Notes: generated from the sequence alone by a model not told the origin. Numbered from the stretch's first letter, positions 1-7,899 are shown. The stretch: 64,000 bases of DNA from Chryseolinea soli (GCF_003589925.1 NZ_CP032382.1:7750001-7814000); one strand, 5' to 3'. Program-made: numbers and translations.

Positions 1-519
1 TCGGCACAGTGCACCGACGAGCGCGTGAACAAGACCACACCATCGCTTTTTAAGCAGGCCGACAATCCTTATGATATGGTGAAGATGAGTGTCGATGAAA
101 TTCGCGAGATCATCAAGCCGTGTGGCTTGTCGCCCATGAAGTCGAAGGGCATTTACGGGTTGTCGAAGATCTTGATCGACAAGTACGATGGGAAGGTACC
201 CAATACGTTTGAGGCGTTGGAAGAATTGCCCGCCGTGGGACATAAGACGGCGTCGGTGGTGATGACGCAATGGTTTGGGGTGCCCGCGTTTCCGGTGGAT
301 ACGCACATTCACCGCCTGGCGTATCGCTGGGGGTTATCGAATGGGAAAAGTGTGGAGCAGACGGAGAAGGATTTAAAGCGATTGATCCCGGAGTCGAAGT
401 GGAACAAAGCGCATTTGCAGATCATCTACTTTGGCAGGGAATATTGTCCGGCAAGGGGACATGTTTGGGAGACCTGTCCTATTTGTTCGAAGTATATGCG
501 GAAGGATTTGAGGGATTAA
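1..519 (+). CDS. nth: Endonuclease III, 5' end outside window
   Basis: Base-excision repair DNA glycosylase/AP lyase that removes oxidised pyrimidines. The frame is open from base 1 and reads S-A-Q-C-T-D-E-R-V-N-K, the family's conserved N-terminal segment, so the GTG at 25 is internal and roughly 30 residues are missing upstream. The helix-hairpin-helix reads LPAVGHKTASVV with the catalytic lysine, and the catalytic aspartate lies in VDTHIHRL. The usual C-terminal four-cysteine [4Fe-4S] loop (C-x6-C-x2-C-x5-C) is not intact: only three cysteines remain, spaced C-x9-C-x2-C, so a classic cluster is doubtful. The gene converges on the siroheme gene at 588. Confidence 0.93.
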   Translation, partial: SAQCTDERVNKTTPSLFKQADNPYDMVKMSVDEIREIIKPCGLSPMKSKGIYGLSKILIDKYDGKVPNTFEALEELPAVGHKTASVVMTQWFGVPAFPVDTHIHRLAYRWGLSNGKSVEQTEKDLKRLIPESKWNKAHLQIIYFGREYCPARGHVWETCPICSKYMRKDLRD

Positions 520-526
520 TTTTTTC

Positions 527-579
527 GCAAGTCTGAAGACTTGCTATATGACTGGTTCAAGTGTGAACACTTGAACCAG
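527..579. repeat. Two adjacent perfect hairpins sharing a TGAA loop
   Basis: Hairpin 1 is GCAAGTC-TGAA-GACTTGC (527-544). Hairpin 2 has a 12-bp stem with arms at 552-563 and 568-579 and the same TGAA loop (564-567). They lie between the converging ends of nth and the siroheme gene. Neither is followed by a clean T tract, although T-rich sequence follows the second on the plus strand, so a terminator role for nth is possible. They could equally be REP-like elements. Confidence 0.6.
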
Positions 580-587
580 CTTTGGCT

Positions 588-1181
588 TTATTTCACCACA
601 GCGGCTTCTTCCAGCCACGACGCTGTGATCTCATTCAGAACCTTCACCTTTTGTCCAAAGTCGCCTTTGATCTGGTCGCGGATCTTTTGCATGTTGTCCA
701 GCAGCTCGTTGGTGTTGTCGGGAATGGCCTCGTCGAGGTATTCGCGGATGCGCTTGGATATGGTCGGGGATTTGCCGTTGGTGGAGACGCCGATCTTCAG
801 GTTTCCTTTTGTGACGACAGAGCCCAAATAGAAATCACAGAGGTCGGGCGTGTCGGCCACGTTGGTGAGGATGCGACGGGTGCGCGCCAGTTTCTTGATC
901 GCTTCGTGCAAGCTGCGGTTGTCGGTGGCCAGGAGCACGATGTCTTTGTCCCACAGGTCCCACAATTTGAAATTTCTCTCGTATAGCTTCACCGTGGGAT
1001 GGGCTTTGGCCACGTCCTTAATGGCATCCTGAATCGTGCGGCCTACCAAGGTGACCTTGGCTGAAGGGCTGCTCTTGAGGATGGCCGTTAATTTTTCAAG
1101 GCCTACGTTGCCGCCGCCGACGATGAGGGTGTCGAGCGACTCCAGCTTGAGGAAAACGGGAAACAGGTTGTTGCGCTCCAT
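588..1181 (-). CDS. Precorrin-2 dehydrogenase / sirohydrochlorin ferrochelatase-like
   Basis: Cytosolic siroheme-synthesis protein of the Met8p/CysG N-terminal type, expected to oxidise precorrin-2 with NAD+ and possibly insert iron. At 197 residues it has the usual length of the stand-alone form. The Rossmann motif VGGGNVGLEKL is at about residues 21-31, and the family stretch T-N-V-A-D-T-P-D-L-C-D-F at about 107-118. It is the third gene of the cysI-cobA operon, 11 bp after cobA, and supplies siroheme for the reductase encoded upstream. Whether the ferrochelatase activity is present cannot be read from the sequence alone. Confidence 0.9.
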   Translation of the reverse strand: MERNNLFPVFLKLESLDTLIVGGGNVGLEKLTAILKSSPSAKVTLVGRTIQDAIKDVAKAHPTVKLYERNFKLWDLWDKDIVLLATDNRSLHEAIKKLARTRRILTNVADTPDLCDFYLGSVVTKGNLKIGVSTNGKSPTISKRIREYLDEAIPDNTNELLDNMQKIRDQIKGDFGQKVKVLNEITASWLEEAAVVK

Positions 1182-1192
1182 GGTGGTAACTT

Positions 1193-1978
1193 TTATTGAT
1201 AGTGTGTTGCTACTTCTTGTGTCACAGCGGCCAGGGCACGGGCGTGTTGCACCACTTCACCCACGACCATGATGGCCGGTGAGCCGATGCCTGCCAGCGA
1301 TGCCTTTGCAGCAATGTCGGACACGGTTCCCGTCACCAGCCTTTGGTTGGGGAGCGTACCGTTTTGGATGATGGCCGCCGGTGTTCCCGACTTTCCATGC
1401 GCCTGGAACAATTCCATGATCTCTTTCACTTTGTTGAGCCCCATGAGGATGACTACCGTTGCCGTAGATTGCGCAGCCAACGCCAGGTCGCCCGAAAGCT
1501 CGCCGGCTTTTGTCGTGCCGGTGATCACCCAAAAACTTTCACTCACGCCGCGTTCCGTTACCGGGATGTTCACACTGGCCGGCACGGCCAACGCGCTGCT
1601 AATGCCCGGCACCACGGTTGTTTGCACGCCATGCGCTTCCGCGAAAGCGATCTCTTCCGCACCCCGCCCAAACACGAACGGGTCGCCGCCTTTCAAGCGC
1701 ACCACGTGGCCATACACATAGGCGTAGTCGACGATCAATTCATTGATCTCGTCTTGTGTATGCGAATGCGCTCCCGCTCTTTTGCCCACCGAAAATGAGG
1801 GCACGTGCACGGGGATCATGTTCAAGATCTCTTCGGATACCAGCGCGTCATACAGCACCACGTCGGCCGTCTTCAGAACCATGAGGCCCTTCAGCGTCAT
1901 CAGTTCCGGGTCGCCGGGGCCGGCGCCTACCAGCGTGAGGCGGGGTACTTTTTCGAATGTGAATATCGTTGGTATCAT
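1193..1978 (-). CDS. cobA: Uroporphyrinogen-III C-methyltransferase
   Basis: SAM-dependent enzyme that methylates uroporphyrinogen III at C2 and C7 to give precorrin-2, the first committed step to siroheme. The 261-residue protein has the family motifs in order: VGAGPGDPELMTLKG near the N-terminus, YDALV, VRLKGGDPFVFGRGAEE at about residue 98, and the PGISSALA loop. Its start codon overlaps the stop of the reductase gene (4 bases shared), which points to translational coupling in the operon. It is a single-domain SUMT, not the CysG fusion. Confidence 0.95.
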   Translation of the reverse strand: MIPTIFTFEKVPRLTLVGAGPGDPELMTLKGLMVLKTADVVLYDALVSEEILNMIPVHVPSFSVGKRAGAHSHTQDEINELIVDYAYVYGHVVRLKGGDPFVFGRGAEEIAFAEAHGVQTTVVPGISSALAVPASVNIPVTERGVSESFWVITGTTKAGELSGDLALAAQSTATVVILMGLNKVKEIMELFQAHGKSGTPAAIIQNGTLPNQRLVTGTVSDIAAKASLAGIGSPAIMVVGEVVQHARALAAVTQEVATHYQ

Positions 1979-4107
1979 TTTGCTACAGCTACTTTTTCTA
2001 CGACGTTCTCGCCAGTTTCTGCGGCGCGGTAAGCGGCCACATCTTCCATGAATTTTGTCGACTCGGCAATGAATTTTGCGGCAAAGGCTTCAGAGGGTTC
2101 GTTCTTGTTGATGCGGAGCACGTATTCCTTGAAGTTGCCTTCGAAGGGAAACACTCCGGTATCCACAAACTCTTTCTGGAAGTCGCTGATGGTTTGATAT
2201 TGCGTGCTCGGTTTGATATCGCGACCCAGCAACAACGCCTTCGCACTGTTGATAAACGCGCTATAGCTATGATAGATCGAATCGGCATACAGTCCTTGGT
2301 CGTAAGCTTCTTTCGCCCATCCGAGTTTGTCTTCCGAATCGTATAACAATGTTGCCACGAGGTCGATGATCACGCCTGCGCATTCGCCCACGGCGGTGTG
2401 CAGAATGAAATTGTGATCCTGACCCCAGTCGATATATTCTTCCGGCAATACCGCCGTGATGTCGCCAAGCGGCTTCAGCAATTGATAAAAATGGTTGCGG
2501 CCAAGACGCTTGAAGTAGTCGTGGTAGTATTCGCCTTCGAGGCTGTTGGTCTCGTAGTCGGTAAACAGGATACGCAATGCGTCGGGGCCGCGTTTGCTGG
2601 GGATCTTAATGATCTTGTCGGAGATGATGCCTTCGCCGTTCTTCACTTTGCCTCCACCCAACAGGACCACCAGCGCGGGCATTACCTTGCCTTGCTTGTC
2701 TTTGATGGTGCTGCCGTGCAGACCGATGCTGGCCAGGCCGTGCTGACCGCATGAATTGGGGCAGCCGCTGATCTTGATCTTGATATCGTTGTTGTAGATG
2801 AGGTCCGGGAACTCATTGCGGATCACCTTTTCCAGTGCCAGCGAAATGTTGGTACTGTCGGAGATACCGAGGTTACAGGTATCCGTTCCAGGGCACGCCG
2901 TGATATCGGCCACACTGTCGAAGCCGGGTTCGGCCAAGCCCAATTGGTCGAGGGCCACGTAGAGGTGCGTCAGGTTCTCGGGGCGCACGAAGCGGAGGAG
3001 ATAGCCTTGGTTGATCGTTACACGCATGTCGTCCGCAGCGTACTGGTCCACCACATTGGCAAACTGACGGGCCAACTTCGACGACAAGTTACCCAGGGGA
3101 ACTCTCACGTTCACGCCAAAGAATCCGGGTTGTTTTTGCTCGAACACGTTGGTGTCTTTCCAGCGGTCGTAGCGCTTCTGATCGGCGATCGCTGCCGGAC
3201 CGGTGGCTACTTCGCTCGGGATCACTGCGTCGGGCAGTATCGCGGTGTTGATGTGATACGATTTGTTTTTGATAGCGGTTCTTTCTTCGGCCACCAGCGC
3301 CATCACTTTTTCCAACCCGATGTCGGTCAGTAAAAATTTGAAGCGCGCCTTCATGCGGCGGTTGCGTTCGCCATAGCGATCGAACACGCGGAGCACCGCT
3401 TCGGCGAAGGGAATGATCTGATCTTCTTCCAGAAAGTCATAGGCCAGTTCGGCCAGGGTCGGGTTGGCGCCAAGACCACCACCGATCATTACCTTAAAGC
3501 CACGCTTGCCATCGACGATGCGGGGGATGAAGCCCAGGTCGTGGATGAAGCTGAAAGCAGTATCTTCTTCGCTGGAAGAAAATGAAATTTTGAATTTACG
3601 ACCCATTTCCTGGCAGATGGGATTGCGTAGAAAATAGCGGAACATCTCGTGCGCATAAGGCGACACATCGAAGGGCTCCTTCGGGTCGATGCCGGCCGTG
3701 GCGGAAGCGGTTATGTTACGAACTGTATTTCCGCAGGCTTCGCGTGTGGTGATCTCGTCTTTTTCCAGCTTGGCCCATAGCTCAGGGGTTTTGTCCAGGC
3801 TCACGTAGTGGATCTGGATATCCTGGCGCGTGGTGGCGTGCAGGGTGCTGCTGGCGTATTCGTCGGAGATGTCGGCGATGCGGCGGATCTGCTTGGTGCT
3901 CAATCTTCCGAAGGGAAGCTTGATGCGGATCATTTGCACGCCGGGTTGGCGCTGACCATAGATACCGCGTGCAAGCCGGAGGCTCCGGAATTTTTCGTCA
4001 TCAATCTTGCCGTCGCGAAAAAGCTGGATCTTTTTTGACAGGTCGATGATGTCGCGTGCAACGACGGGGTTATTCAAGTCTTCTAATTCTGTGCGGAAGC
4101 TTTCCAT
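1975..4107 (-). CDS. Siroheme sulfite/nitrite reductase with C-terminal HEPN-like domain
   Basis: Assimilatory six-electron reductase, reducing sulfite to sulfide or nitrite to ammonia in the cytosol. Two ferredoxin-like/siroheme half repeats fill about residues 1-530. The [4Fe-4S]-siroheme cysteines are visible as CPGTDTC (about 404 and 410) and GCPNSC (about 448 and 452). The last 150 residues (helical, about 560-700) resemble the HEPN-like tail found on the Bacteroidota form, which makes the protein 710 residues against about 570 for CysI. Sulfite is favoured over nitrite because the leader upstream carries a cysteine-rich peptide and no nitrate genes are nearby; this is inference. First gene of the operon with cobA and the siroheme dehydrogenase. 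Confidence 0.88.
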   Translation of the reverse strand: MESFRTELEDLNNPVVARDIIDLSKKIQLFRDGKIDDEKFRSLRLARGIYGQRQPGVQMIRIKLPFGRLSTKQIRRIADISDEYASSTLHATTRQDIQIHYVSLDKTPELWAKLEKDEITTREACGNTVRNITASATAGIDPKEPFDVSPYAHEMFRYFLRNPICQEMGRKFKISFSSSEEDTAFSFIHDLGFIPRIVDGKRGFKVMIGGGLGANPTLAELAYDFLEEDQIIPFAEAVLRVFDRYGERNRRMKARFKFLLTDIGLEKVMALVAEERTAIKNKSYHINTAILPDAVIPSEVATGPAAIADQKRYDRWKDTNVFEQKQPGFFGVNVRVPLGNLSSKLARQFANVVDQYAADDMRVTINQGYLLRFVRPENLTHLYVALDQLGLAEPGFDSVADITACPGTDTCNLGISDSTNISLALEKVIRNEFPDLIYNNDIKIKISGCPNSCGQHGLASIGLHGSTIKDKQGKVMPALVVLLGGGKVKNGEGIISDKIIKIPSKRGPDALRILFTDYETNSLEGEYYHDYFKRLGRNHFYQLLKPLGDITAVLPEEYIDWGQDHNFILHTAVGECAGVIIDLVATLLYDSEDKLGWAKEAYDQGLYADSIYHSYSAFINSAKALLLGRDIKPSTQYQTISDFQKEFVDTGVFPFEGNFKEYVLRINKNEPSEAFAAKFIAESTKFMEDVAAYRAAETGENVVEKVAVAK

Positions 4108-4140
4108 GTTCTAGCGGTTGTTCGTTTGGTGGCGATGTCG

Positions 4141-4177
4141 ATAAATAAAAGAGCCTTTCCTGTGGCAGGAAAGGCTC
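4141..4177 (-). terminator. Intrinsic terminator inside the reductase leader (attenuator)
   Basis: A perfect 12-bp stem (arms 4151-4162 and 4166-4177) with a 3-base loop, followed on the minus strand by TTTTATTTAT. It lies 33 bases upstream of the reductase start codon, that is, between the promoter and the first structural gene, so it must be conditionally bypassed for the operon to be expressed. Its 5' arm contains UUCCUGC, complementary to a segment of the leader open frame at 4234-4240. Confidence 0.88.
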
Positions 4178-4240
4178 GGTATGTTTTGTGTTTGTTAGAC
4201 GATTCGATTTGTGTTTGTCTTACGTACCGGATATTCCTGC
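4166..4240 (-). promoter_or_regulatory. Candidate antiterminator pairing, leader peptide frame with terminator 5' arm
   Basis: In the minus-strand RNA, GCAGGAA (from 4234-4240, inside the leader frame) is perfectly complementary over 7 bases to UUCCUGC in the terminator's 5' arm. It lies about 20 bases downstream of the three cysteine codons (4259-4267) and within ribosome-footprint distance of the stop codon (4220-4222). A ribosome stalled on the cysteine codons would leave it free to pair and block the terminator; a ribosome that reaches the stop codon would cover it. The pairing is seen in the sequence; the mechanism is inferred. Confidence 0.55.
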
Positions 4241-4315
4241 ATGGGCATTAAGATGTTTACAGCAACACTTCGCTGTGTTCATCTTCTTGGTTGTACAGGA
4301 AATCACATTTTTCAT
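4220..4315 (-). CDS. Cysteine-rich leader peptide upstream of sulfite reductase
   Basis: A very short frame on the reductase's strand. From the ATG at 4313-4315 it encodes 31 residues; from the in-frame ATG at 4280-4282 it encodes 20, reading M-N-T-A-K-C-C-C-K-H-L-N-A-H and ending I-S-G-T before TAA. Three consecutive Cys codons (TGT TGC TGT) occupy 4259-4267, and the long form has a fourth Cys. It sits after a promoter-like sequence and 42 bases before a terminator stem, as leader peptides of amino-acid attenuators do. A metal- or thiol-binding small protein is the alternative. The start choice is open; the short form has purine-rich AAGAAG directly before it. Confidence 0.65.
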   Translation of the reverse strand: MKNVISCTTKKMNTAKCCCKHLNAHAGISGT

Positions 4316-4350
4316 ATCTATATATCTTATCTATTCTATAATATCTATCA

Positions 4351-4381
4351 CGAAAGTAGACTATGCTTTACAAAATTCAAA
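4351..4381 (-). promoter_or_regulatory. Bacteroidota-type promoter for the reductase operon
   Basis: On the minus strand TTTG (4378-4381) is followed after 19 bases by TACTTTCG (4351-4358), one mismatch from the Bacteroidota -7 consensus TAnnTTTG. Transcription would begin near 4345, just ahead of the leader peptide and about 240 bases before the reductase start. The remainder of the interval, 4382-4556, shows no feature I can support. Confidence 0.55.
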
Positions 4382-4556
4382 TCAATATGTTATAAAAATT
4401 GTCTTTTCACCGGCTTAACAACTGTTCGTATCGCAGCGCAATCGAATGTTCCCAGCAAAAATCACTTGTTACGGGTGATCCAAATTTGCCCCGGCGCTGG
4501 CAACTTCGCTTCCTGAACCAGGTTCGGCCTCGCCTTATGAACGGTCTAACGTCGAT

Positions 4557-5243
4557 ATGCTAGCTTTCGTTTCCGGAACAGGAGTTTTACTGGGCACACT
4601 CACCTCATTTTTTTTACTGATGGTGAAGCAGCCGCGGCACGAGCATGCCGTACGCTTCCTGGGGTTGTATACGTTGTCGTTAACGGTAGGGCTTGCGGAA
4701 CCGCTGATCCCTTTAAGCAACCTGCTGCTGCGTTACGCTGCCGGCGGTGTCAGTTTGCTGTATGGACCTTTCCTCTGCCTCTACTGCCAACACCGGATGG
4801 ACGCTGACCGCAGGGTCCGGTCGTCCTGGAAACACTTCCTCCCCTTTCTTGTCTACGGTTTGTTGTTGACCGCAGAAAAGTCTTTCGCCGGGGCGCCAAT
4901 CGAGGTCCGCGAAGGTGTGGAACTGGTTTTGTATATCCTGCTGTTCACGCAGATCATCGGTTATTGCTTTATGGCCGATCTTTATGTGCGGCATTTCCAG
5001 GAACACATCGCGGGTGCCAATGTGTTTACGCGGAGCAGTCGTTTGTTCTTTTTGAAAATGATCGTGCGCGTTTCGGGGGTGTTCTTTCTGGCCACGTTTA
5101 TGGTGAGCCTTTGCCAGGCATTGTTTGGGTTTGCCTATCGCGAGGAGCTGTCGATCTCTATCCAGGTAGGCGTTTGCCTGATCTTATTTTTGATCGCGCT
5201 GCTGAACACTGAAACGATGCATGCGGAAAAGATGGTGGAGTAG
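4557..5243 (+). CDS. Seven-helix-like membrane protein lacking an output domain
   Basis: A 228-residue hydrophobic protein with about seven predicted membrane segments (about residues 1-22, 33-52, 57-76, 92-108, 121-142, 161-184 and 196-214). The layout resembles the membrane sensor half of Bacteroidota AraC-type regulators, in which the helices are followed by a cytoplasmic AraC helix-turn-helix. Here the frame stops 14 residues after the last helix and no DNA-binding domain follows, because the next gene converges 2 bp away. It may be a truncated regulator or a self-contained sensor. No closer family is recognised. Confidence 0.65.
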   Translation: MLAFVSGTGVLLGTLTSFFLLMVKQPRHEHAVRFLGLYTLSLTVGLAEPLIPLSNLLLRYAAGGVSLLYGPFLCLYCQHRMDADRRVRSSWKHFLPFLVYGLLLTAEKSFAGAPIEVREGVELVLYILLFTQIIGYCFMADLYVRHFQEHIAGANVFTRSSRLFFLKMIVRVSGVFFLATFMVSLCQALFGFAYREELSISIQVGVCLILFLIALLNTETMHAEKMVE

Positions 5244-5245
5244 CG

Positions 5246-5650
5246 TTATCGATCCTTCAACCGGAAAACAAATTTCAACCCCGACCACACCTCGTCGACG
5301 GCGCAAACTTTTACATCGACCAAGCCATTCTTCAGGCCAAAATCGCGGATCACATTTTCATCGAGGTCTGTCGCCACCTTCGAGGCTTTCTTGGGCCACG
5401 ACACCCACAACATGCCGTCTTTCTTCAGGTACGCCTGGCCACGGAGAAATTCCTTCTCGAACACGGCTTGCTCTTTGACAAAGATGTGAATGAAATCCAG
5501 CGTACCCGACGCCTTCTCTTTCACCTTGACGCCATCCGGCAATGCGCCCAGCAGATCGAAGTAGTCGGCCGGGGGCTTAAAAGCATAAACACTGGTATTT
5601 TCCTTAATGCCCAGTTTTTTTAAAAGGGGTGTGCCGGAATAGCCTGCCAT
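5246..5650 (-). CDS. DUF3052-family protein
   Basis: A 134-residue soluble protein beginning M-A-G-Y-S-G-T-P-L-L-K-K-L-G-I, the characteristic start of the DUF3052 family. The L-W-V-S-W-P-K motif at about residues 80-86 and the following K-V-A-T-D-L-D-E-N-V-I-R are also family features. The function is unknown; the fold is thought to resemble methyltransferase-like Rossmann domains without a clear SAM motif. It is transcribed alone and converges on the membrane protein at 4557-5243. Confidence 0.82.
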   Translation of the reverse strand: MAGYSGTPLLKKLGIKENTSVYAFKPPADYFDLLGALPDGVKVKEKASGTLDFIHIFVKEQAVFEKEFLRGQAYLKKDGMLWVSWPKKASKVATDLDENVIRDFGLKNGLVDVKVCAVDEVWSGLKFVFRLKDR

Positions 5651-5676
5651 GGTTTGCGAGATTGGTCTACCCTAAA

Positions 5677-5707
5677 ATGCAAAATGCCCCGGTGATTACC
5701 GAGGCAT
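5677..5707 (-). terminator. Terminator after the lipoprotein gene at 5733
   Basis: Stem arms 5684-5693 and 5698-5707 (ATGCCcCGGT / ACCGaGGCAT, one C-A mismatch) with loop GATT. On the minus strand it is followed by TTTTGCATTTT. Confidence 0.65.
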
Positions 5708-5732
5708 CTGTGCAGAAAATTGAAGTGTGGGC

Positions 5733-6302
5733 TTAGTTGTTGTTGCCCATTTTCTCCATTTCCTTTTCAAAGGTATCCTTGAACTTCTCGTAGTCGTAGT
5801 CGATCTTCAGGCGATCGTCCTTGGAAAGACGTTCGTTGTAGGTGGCCACCAGTTCTTCGGCCGACAGTTCGATCGCGATGTAGGTTTTGTACGTGGCGTT
5901 CTCGGTCTTCATCAGCTTTTCGCAAATGGTTTTGAGGCCGGTGAGTTTCTGATCCACGATCTCGCGGTTCAGTTGTTCGAAACGTTCCTCCACCTGTTCC
6001 TTGTTGTTCATTTCACGGGAGTTGGTGTAGTTGTCGGTAACGGCTTTTACCGTGGTTTGAATGCTGGCCGCAAGTTCTGCGCGTGCGTTGGCCAAGGCCT
6101 TCTTCTTGGACGTTACCTGGTCCTGGCTTTCACCGATGGAGTTGGCGCGGAAGAATTTGCTTGTGGTAAAGAAATCAGGGCCCGAACACGGTACGTTTAC
6201 TTCTGTTTCGCCTTTCGGGGTCTTCTCTTTGCTTTTACAAGCATCCAGGAGAACGCTTCCGAGAGCAACCAGCATCAAGGTAGAATAGGTGATTCGTTTC
6301 AT
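5733..6302 (-). CDS. Lipoprotein of unknown function, LPP20-like
   Basis: A 189-residue protein starting M-K-R-I-T-Y-S-T-L, with a hydrophobic leader ending in L-L-D-A-C, a plausible lipobox cleaved before the cysteine. The mature part has an alpha/beta region (about 35-150, including alternating A-x-x-x-A-R-A-E-L-A helices) like LPP20/FlgT-type lipoproteins, then a charged helical tail ending in N-N-N. An ATG three codons upstream (6309-6311) is also possible. The adjacent gene upstream on the same strand (6392-7756) is a larger LPP20-type lipoprotein, so the two probably act together at the cell envelope. The exact role is unknown. Confidence 0.68.
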   Translation of the reverse strand: MKRITYSTLMLVALGSVLLDACKSKEKTPKGETEVNVPCSGPDFFTTSKFFRANSIGESQDQVTSKKKALANARAELAASIQTTVKAVTDNYTNSREMNNKEQVEERFEQLNREIVDQKLTGLKTICEKLMKTENATYKTYIAIELSAEELVATYNERLSKDDRLKIDYDYEKFKDTFEKEMEKMGNNN

Positions 6303-6391
6303 ACTCGACATTATTTAGTTATAGTAAGTTATATGTAAACAATTTAAATACCAAAGTCTAAGCCCATCCCAGGCCAGCGACCGCAACAAAA

Positions 6392-7756
6392 TCACTGCAA
6401 TACGGTGTTCAGCAATTCATTCATGCGTTCCTTTTCCAGGGTTTCCATGGTCTTGTTATAGGCATCCACGCTCGACTTGTCATAGTCGAGGCCGTAGCCT
6501 TTAATGCGGTCGAAGGTAGTGGCATATATTTCCTTGCTTTCCTTCACCGTTGAAACTTTGATTACGCTTGTAAGGTAGGTGATGTAAATGCTCCCGGATA
6601 TTGATCCCTTTTCCGCGTCGGCGGTAACATCAAACCAGAGGTCGGCGGACTTTTTATCGTCTGTGAACTCGAAGCCATTGTTGGCCAGCAGATTTTTGAG
6701 CTTGTTGCTGATCTGAAAATTGGCCTTTTGCTGGCCGAAGGTTTTCTCTTGTGCCGTCAGAAAAACGATGGGGCGCTGGACCTTGAGGTCTACCTGCGCA
6801 CGAGGAACGTTCAGGGTTTTGGCGATGATGGCATAGAGCGGTGAGCTTCCTGCACCACTCAAAGCATCGATGTCCACTTTTATGGCCACGGTCTGTTCCA
6901 GGTCTTTCGAGCCGATCTTGGTGAGCAGGATCTTTGCCTGCCCGGTGCCGTCGGCCTTGTAGGTTGGGTAAACATCACCGGCGCCTTTTTCAAATGCAGC
7001 GGCCAACGGCATTCCCTCCGAGGGTTTGTTGTTGTCTTTATAGGTGGCCTTGGCGGTGACGGTTTGCGTGGTCTGGTTTACACGCCGGTTTAGGGTGATC
7101 TCTGCCGGGGTGACGCGGATGTTCACTTTATCCAAAATGCTTTGCAGCGAACTGTAGATCTCGTTGACCAACAAAATCTCTTTGCCGTCTAACGTGACAC
7201 GGATGGCTTCTCCCAGGTACTTCTCCAGGCTGCGAAAGGCCTGGAAGTATAAACCAATGGCTTGGAGACGTTCGCCGGCTTTTTCGGCTTGTCTGGCCTT
7301 TTGCAGATAGTCGGTGGCCAGCAATGTGGCGTTTTGCTTTTGCTCTTCCTTGATCTGGCGGTAGCGGGCGATGGAGAGGCGGTAGTATACCCAATAGTTG
7401 GCGTTGTCTTCCCAGGCGTCGACCAGTTCAAATTCTTCAATCTCGTCAGCGGCGGTGGTTTGGATGACCTGTTGGTACTGCTCGGTGAGCTTTTTATCCA
7501 ACTCCAGTTGGCTGAGCACGGAGGTGCTGGACACATTCACCTTAATTTCGGAGACCAGGTCGTCGAGGGCGCTTTTCTTGGCGGCTTGGATGTAGTTGTT
7601 GGTACCGTCTTTTACGCTATGGCCAATGCCGGTGTAGTAGCCGTCCTGGTAAGGGGTTGTTTTGAGCCACGAGGGTTTCAATGATTCCGGATCGGGCGGC
7701 TGCACCTTGGGACTGCAGGCTGCCAGGACGATGAGAACCGCAAAGAATCTTTTCAC
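6392..7756 (-). CDS. LPP20 family lipoprotein
   Basis: A 454-residue predicted lipoprotein with signal M-K-R-F-F-A-V-L-I-V-L-A-A-C, cysteine at about 14. The N-terminal third (about 28-165) has the LPP20 pattern: P-S-W-L near the start, then G-Y-Y-T-G-I-G, a helix with A-x-x-A-L-x-D-L, and a domain ending in Y-R-L-S-I-A-R-Y. The middle (about 210-310) looks like an Ig-like or peptidoglycan-associated beta domain; the C-terminal part (about 325-440) resembles a second LPP20/curli-assembly-like alpha/beta unit. It probably forms an operon with the lipoprotein gene at 5733-6302 (89 bp apart). Likely envelope-associated; no catalytic residues are evident. Confidence 0.8.
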   Translation of the reverse strand: MKRFFAVLIVLAACSPKVQPPDPESLKPSWLKTTPYQDGYYTGIGHSVKDGTNNYIQAAKKSALDDLVSEIKVNVSSTSVLSQLELDKKLTEQYQQVIQTTAADEIEEFELVDAWEDNANYWVYYRLSIARYRQIKEEQKQNATLLATDYLQKARQAEKAGERLQAIGLYFQAFRSLEKYLGEAIRVTLDGKEILLVNEIYSSLQSILDKVNIRVTPAEITLNRRVNQTTQTVTAKATYKDNNKPSEGMPLAAAFEKGAGDVYPTYKADGTGQAKILLTKIGSKDLEQTVAIKVDIDALSGAGSSPLYAIIAKTLNVPRAQVDLKVQRPIVFLTAQEKTFGQQKANFQISNKLKNLLANNGFEFTDDKKSADLWFDVTADAEKGSISGSIYITYLTSVIKVSTVKESKEIYATTFDRIKGYGLDYDKSSVDAYNKTMETLEKERMNELLNTVLQ

Positions 7757-7899
7757 AAAATAACTTTTTACCGATTACGTTAGTCAAATACCACTTCCAT
7801 GCCAATCTTGACCAAACAGACAAATCTAACGGGGAATAAGGTTCAAATAGTGAAGTATGTACCAAAATATTTACCTTTAATAACCAAATGACGGGGCAT

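Noticed and set aside
4108..4556. SAM or other riboswitch in the reductase leader
   Set aside because: I looked for a conserved riboswitch core but found no SAM-I-like junction or kink-turn; the Cys-rich frame, terminator and pairing account for the leader better. A covariance-model search would be decisive.
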